The notes under the pieces were generated by a model. The model worked only from the letters and a program-made list of their open reading frames with translations, did not search any database and was not told the DNA's origin. A stretch of 64,000 nt of DNA, from positions 2,666,001 through 2,730,000 of the forward strand of contig NZ_CP022098.1 of the NCBI RefSeq assembly GCF_002305875.1, written 5' to 3'. A program made the position numbers and the translations under genes. Positions 60,788 to 64,000 of the stretch are shown piece by piece. This DNA comes from Cystobacter fuscus. Lineage in GTDB: Bacteria > Myxococcota > Myxococcia > Myxococcales > Myxococcaceae. Position 1 is the first letter of the stretch. Each line of letters opens with the position of its first letter.

Positions 60788-60935
60788 CGGTAGGGGCTCC
60801 TACCGACCGTGGTGCCCAAAGCACCCGGAATGCCAACGGTTTGGGCACCGCCAAACCGCCGGCATTCCTGGATACCTGCCTGCCTGCTCCCTGTGAAGTG
60901 ACAAATCTGGCCAGTGGAGTGACCAGATTTGTCAG
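60788..60935. repeat. Cluster of perfect inverted repeats upstream of secreted-protein gene
   Basis: Four perfect pairs occur. CGGTAGG/CCTACCG (60788-60794 with 60799-60805). GGTGCCCAAA/TTTGGGCACC (60811-60820 with 60841-60850). GGAATGCC/GGCATTCC (60827-60834 with 60862-60869), which interlocks with the previous pair. TGACAAATCTGG/CCAGATTTGTCA (60900-60911 with 60924-60935). The last, with a 12-bp spacer, looks like a regulator site. Together they may be operators or an RNA structure. Confidence 0.6.
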
Positions 60936-61024
60936 TACCGACTCCAGCCGACGATCGCGGGAGCGGATTGCCGGGGAGCTGCGCATGCCGCGAGGATGGA
61001 TGCTCCCATGGTCGGGGTCGCTGC

Positions 61025-62035
61025 CTATCGGCCGAAGCTGAAGTGACATTCCTTCGAGAGGTACGCCGTCACGACGTCCGAGATCGTCGAGTAGACCCCC
61101 TCGGTGGGGTGCAGGAGATCGGAGACGCTGCCGAAGTCGAAGTCCTCGTCCAGCGCCGTGTCGGTGTACTGGAGGAGGGGTGCGGTCTCGATCAGCTTGC
61201 CGACCTTGTCCCCCTTCTTGAACTTCTTCGGTTGGGCGAATGGGGCGAAGCCCTCCTCGGCGAGGAACTTCGGACCCAGGACCTGCCCGATGTCGAAGAA
61301 CTCGATCGTCGATCGGGTGGGGAGGTAGTTGAACTTGACGTCGGTGTCGACCAGCTCCGACAGCCGGTTGTTGAAGTTGCGCGCGCCCGCCGAGATCTTC
61401 TTTCGAAGCGAAGCCGAGTCCTTGGGGGAGAAGCGCGGCATGTACTGCGGATCGGGAAGGCCGATGATGACCACGTGGGAGCCCTTGGCTTCATCGAGGA
61501 GGGCGCAGGCCTGGCTGAAGATGTACTCCGCGACTCCTGGCATCGCCTCGGGCTCTCGATTGACGGTGACGACGTCATTCGCGCCAATCCAGATGATGAA
61601 GAGGGTCTCCTTGTCGAGGAAGACGCTGTCCCACTTCTTGTCGCGCTCGGCCTTGTACTTCTTCACCTGCTCCTTCAGTGTCGAGAGGAGGGAGGACGTG
61701 AAGTATCCCCCCCAGCTCTCTCCGTCGGACTTGTGCCAGCCGACGGCCCCGCCCTCGGCGTAGTTGACGAGTTCCATCTTCCGCTGCCCGCCGGAGCCGG
61801 CGGTCGTCAGACTCATGTGCCGCTTCGACTCCGCCAGGGTGGCCTTCACATCGTTCGGGTCGAACATCTTCCCGCCGAGGGACTCCCAGAAGTAGTCGAC
61901 CCAGTTCCTGCCGTCGGAGAAGCGGCCCCACTTGTTGAGCTGCACCATGGGGAGCTTGGACAGGCTGCGCGCCTTCATGTTGCCGATATCGGAGACGCTG
62001 TCCCCGAAGATGATGACCCTGCTGATGGTGGGCAT
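61025..62035 (-). CDS. SGNH/GDSL-family lipase or esterase
   Basis: The ATG at 62035 follows an AAGGTC site, giving 336 residues; upstream extension is unlikely. Block I is IIFGDSVSDIGN with the catalytic serine, block III WIGANDVV, and block V LLHPTEGVY with the catalytic His-containing loop. The family includes thermolabile haemolysin and phospholipase-type GDSL enzymes. No signal peptide is visible, so it may be cytosolic or exported by another route. A lipid or ester substrate is likely. Confidence 0.88.
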   Translation of the reverse strand: MPTISRVIIFGDSVSDIGNMKARSLSKLPMVQLNKWGRFSDGRNWVDYFWESLGGKMFDPNDVKATLAESKRHMSLTTAGSGGQRKMELVNYAEGGAVGWHKSDGESWGGYFTSSLLSTLKEQVKKYKAERDKKWDSVFLDKETLFIIWIGANDVVTVNREPEAMPGVAEYIFSQACALLDEAKGSHVVIIGLPDPQYMPRFSPKDSASLRKKISAGARNFNNRLSELVDTDVKFNYLPTRSTIEFFDIGQVLGPKFLAEEGFAPFAQPKKFKKGDKVGKLIETAPLLQYTDTALDEDFDFGSVSDLLHPTEGVYSTISDVVTAYLSKECHFSFGR

Positions 62036-62570
62036 GTCTGGACCTTGGGCAGTGGCGTGAGGCTGGGGGGTCGAGTGTAGGTGAGAGCCGCCAGCCCTGT
62101 CCAACGCATGGGCCGATTTCACTCCGAGAGGAGAGGATGCGCTGTTCCACTTCCGTTTCCTCATCGAGTCGCTGGTCCTCACCGTCATCGGAGAGATCGT
62201 CTGGATGAGCAAACATTGGTTTGGGTTGCGATCGAGAAGGATGGCGGTGTGACGCATGGGGAGAACCTGTCGGTGCGGAAGCATGGACCCCATGCGCCTC
62301 CTCAAGGAGTGCCTCCCTCCCTCACCGCTGTGGGTGCGCGCCTGATTTTATTCTCCGGGCCCGTTTTCTCCTTGAGCCGGTGACTTGTGCAGCGGCCGGC
62401 CTGCCGAGTCATGCGTGGCCACCCGTTGCCGTCCGGCGAGGAGGGCCCAGTTTGCCCTGGACTCGCGAGGCCTCCGGGCATCGCGGGCCCCACGTGACAC
62501 CGAGAGGTAGCTGCAACGGAAACGTCACCGTCACGTGACACGTACGCGCAACCACGAGGAGACACACGTC
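62036..62570. promoter_or_regulatory. Intergenic region with CACGTGACAC direct repeats and palindrome
   Basis: The 535 bases between the divergent GDSL and BON-domain genes hold two copies of CACGTGACAC (62491-62500 and 62532-62541), 41 bp apart. The second sits in a perfect palindrome, GTCACGTGAC (62530-62539), just upstream of the BON gene, as expected for an activator or repressor site. No gene is seen. Confidence 0.45.
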
Positions 62571-63344
62571 ATGGCGAACAGGGACTACGAGACGCGTCGG
62601 TATCTGGGAGAAGACCGGGAGCGCTGGTCGGGCCGGGAGCGGGACTTCGACGAAGGCTTCCGCGGCAGTGACATGGGGCCGAGGCAGGAGCGCGGCCCGT
62701 GGCAGGGCGGCCAGGGGTACTCGGTCGGCAACCGCGGGTTCGAGGATTACGGCCGGGGTCTCCGCGAGGACTCCAGCCGCTATTCCCGCGACCTCGGCCA
62801 GGGCAATTACAGCCAGGGGAGTTACAACCAAGGCGATTATAACCAAGGTCACTACAACCCTTCGGGCTACTCCACCTCGCGGGGCAGCTTCGGAGGCGGC
62901 GGGTACTCCGAGCGTGACCTCGGGTACGACCGGGACTACGGGACCTACGGGGCGCGCGACAGGAACGAGGGCCTCTACGGCCGCCGCGACTTCAACGAGC
63001 GTGGTCCGATCGAGCGGCTCGGCGACCGGTTCCGCGAGGGTCTGCGCAAGCTGGGCAAGGGGCCCAAGGCCTACACGCGCTCGGATGACCGCATCCGCGA
63101 GGACATCTACGACCGGCTCATGCACGGGTGGGTGAACGCCGAGCACGTGGAGGTGCAGGTGAAGAACGGTGAAGTCACGCTGACCGGCCTGGTCGAGGAG
63201 CGCCGCGACAAGCGCACCATCGAGGACATCACCGAGGATGTCCTCGGCGTGAAGGACGTGCACAACCAACTCAAGGTGGGCAGTCCCGAGCAATTCAACA
63301 CCGGGATCTCCGGCACCTCGGTGACGAAGGTCGCCCGCTCGTAG
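62571..63344 (+). CDS. BON-domain stress protein with Tyr/Gly/Asn-rich N-terminus
   Basis: The 257-residue protein has a disordered N-terminal half rich in Arg, Gly, Tyr and Gln. It includes 5-residue YNQG-type repeats around residues 84-103 (NYSQGSYNQGDYNQGHYN). The C-terminal BON domain (about 168-236) shows RIREDIYDRLMHGWVNAEH, VEVQVKNGEVTLTGLVEERRD and VLGVKDVHNQLKV. BON domains bind membranes or envelope components and occur in osmotic-shock proteins. A GAGGAG site lies 9 bp before the ATG. No signal peptide is seen, so location is uncertain. Confidence 0.85.
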   Translation: MANRDYETRRYLGEDRERWSGRERDFDEGFRGSDMGPRQERGPWQGGQGYSVGNRGFEDYGRGLREDSSRYSRDLGQGNYSQGSYNQGDYNQGHYNPSGYSTSRGSFGGGGYSERDLGYDRDYGTYGARDRNEGLYGRRDFNERGPIERLGDRFREGLRKLGKGPKAYTRSDDRIREDIYDRLMHGWVNAEHVEVQVKNGEVTLTGLVEERRDKRTIEDITEDVLGVKDVHNQLKVGSPEQFNTGISGTSVTKVARS

Positions 63345-63408
63345 CGCGGGAGGCAGGGCGGGCTCCCCGCGACCGCGCGGGGGGCCGCCGTGTCACTGCC
63401 TTCACGCG

Positions 63409-63999
63409 TCAGCGCCCGATGCAGCGCATGAAGCGTTTGAACTGCTTGCGGTCTCCGCGGAGCCGGAGCCGTCCCAGGAGCATGGCCTTGAGCGGGCTGC
63501 GGCCGCGGGTGATCTCCAGCCACGCGTTCGCGTCCGCCGTGACTTCCACGTCCACGGGCGCCACGTCGTCCTCCGCCAGGCTCAGCGCTCCATCGACGAT
63601 GCGCGCCGTCGAGGTGAGCTGCTCCGCCCCGGTGAACGAGAACCGCACCGAGACCGTGAGGTCCTTGGCCCTTCCACGCTGGAAGAACCGAGGCATCGCG
63701 CCCAGGAAGCCCTTCACCGAGCGGGGGCGCATGCTGGTCGTCACCCGCTGGAGCCGCTTGTGCGGGAAGCGCTTGCGCGCGTAGGCCTCGGCATCCGACC
63801 CGGCGAGGACATACAGGATCTCTTCCTTCTGCTGCAGGGGGCGCAGCACCTGATCCATGAACGCTCCCCGTGAGCGCAGGAAGGGGCTGAGCACGTCCTC
63901 TCCCGCCGGACAGACGGCGAGGCAGTAGGCGGCCTTGTAGTTGGGCTTGTACGAGAGGCTCTGCCACATCGACGCCGTTTCGCTGTCGCTGACCCGATC
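63409..63999 (-). CDS. Fe-S/SCP2-type protein, 3' part (5' end beyond window)
   Basis: The frame is open to the end of the window, so this is a C-terminal fragment; the ATG at 63969 is probably internal. The first visible part has a CLAVCPAGED motif, the CxxxCP of a 4Fe-4S ferredoxin-like domain. The C-terminal ~100 residues (KDLTVSVRFSFTGAEQLTSTARI ... VTADANAWLEITRGRSPLKAMLLGRLRLRGD) are an SCP2 sterol-carrier-type lipid-binding domain. The combination occurs in myxobacteria. Function is unknown; a lipid-linked redox role is inferred. Confidence 0.72.
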   Translation of the reverse strand, partial: DRVSDSETASMWQSLSYKPNYKAAYCLAVCPAGEDVLSPFLRSRGAFMDQVLRPLQQKEEILYVLAGSDAEAYARKRFPHKRLQRVTTSMRPRSVKGFLGAMPRFFQRGRAKDLTVSVRFSFTGAEQLTSTARIVDGALSLAEDDVAPVDVEVTADANAWLEITRGRSPLKAMLLGRLRLRGDRKQFKRFMRCIGR

Positions 64000-64000
64000 G

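Noticed and set aside
1-64000. rRNA operon, prophage or CRISPR-Cas genes
   Set aside because: None of their sequences was recognised anywhere in the window.

Overview
The window is high-GC DNA (about 70% GC in most genes) with tightly packed, often overlapping genes. It reads as a chromosome segment of a myxobacterium of the Cystobacter/Archangium/Stigmatella/Myxococcus type. The strongest evidence is a gene set matching the Myxococcus xanthus elbB-elbE ether-lipid cluster, including the diagnostic four-module ElbD protein. Supporting evidence is a ferrochelatase with a cysteine-rich internal insert of the myxobacterial type, a Lys/Ala-rich SWIB protein, a bacteriophytochrome operon and many lipoproteins and two-component proteins. 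Genus and species cannot be fixed from sequence reading alone.

Layout. 0-4.1 kb: the 3' end of a GH31 glucosidase, facing a three-gene minus-strand operon (vWA protein, unknown protein, compact JAMM peptidase). 4.5-8.8 kb: a light-sensing operon (bacteriophytochrome kinase, single-domain receiver, receiver-sensor-kinase) joined by four-base start/stop overlaps. 8.8-14.4 kb: a PPP-type phosphatase, a tRNA-like fragment, a sigma/anti-sigma pair, a TIP30-like reductase, a PaaI-type thioesterase and a lipoprotein. 14.5-22.5 kb: UvrD/PcrA helicase, MATE exporter, adenosine deaminase, atypical SDR, small membrane protein and GlgC. 22.6-32.5 kb: an FHA-GGDEF protein converging on the elb ether-lipid operon and a further epimerase. 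32.7-44.6 kb: SWIB protein, treY-glgX(treX), TerC, ApaG, HemH, a lipoprotein, threonylcarbamoyl-AMP synthase and a TIGR01777 epimerase.

44.7-62 kb is an accessory region. It holds a TPR protein with 141-bp repeats, an IS3-type transposase relic, and a patchwork of genes whose composition differs from the core: a GH2 beta-mannosidase, a small orphan, a secreted PKD plus F5/8 protein, a DUF3089 hydrolase, a secreted GH97 with a ricin-type lectin, a TPP-riboswitch-controlled thiOSGEF operon, and a GDSL esterase. Several look horizontally acquired and fit a predatory or saprophytic, polysaccharide-degrading life. The window ends with a BON-domain protein and the 3' part of an Fe-S/SCP2 protein.

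How the genes work together. GlgC, GlgX/TreX, TreY and GH31 point to glycogen and trehalose metabolism. ElbB-E make ether lipids that in Myxococcus are linked to fruiting-body development. The thi operon makes the thiazole half of thiamine under TPP control. The least explained system is the vWA/unknown/JAMM operon at 1.0-4.1 kb.
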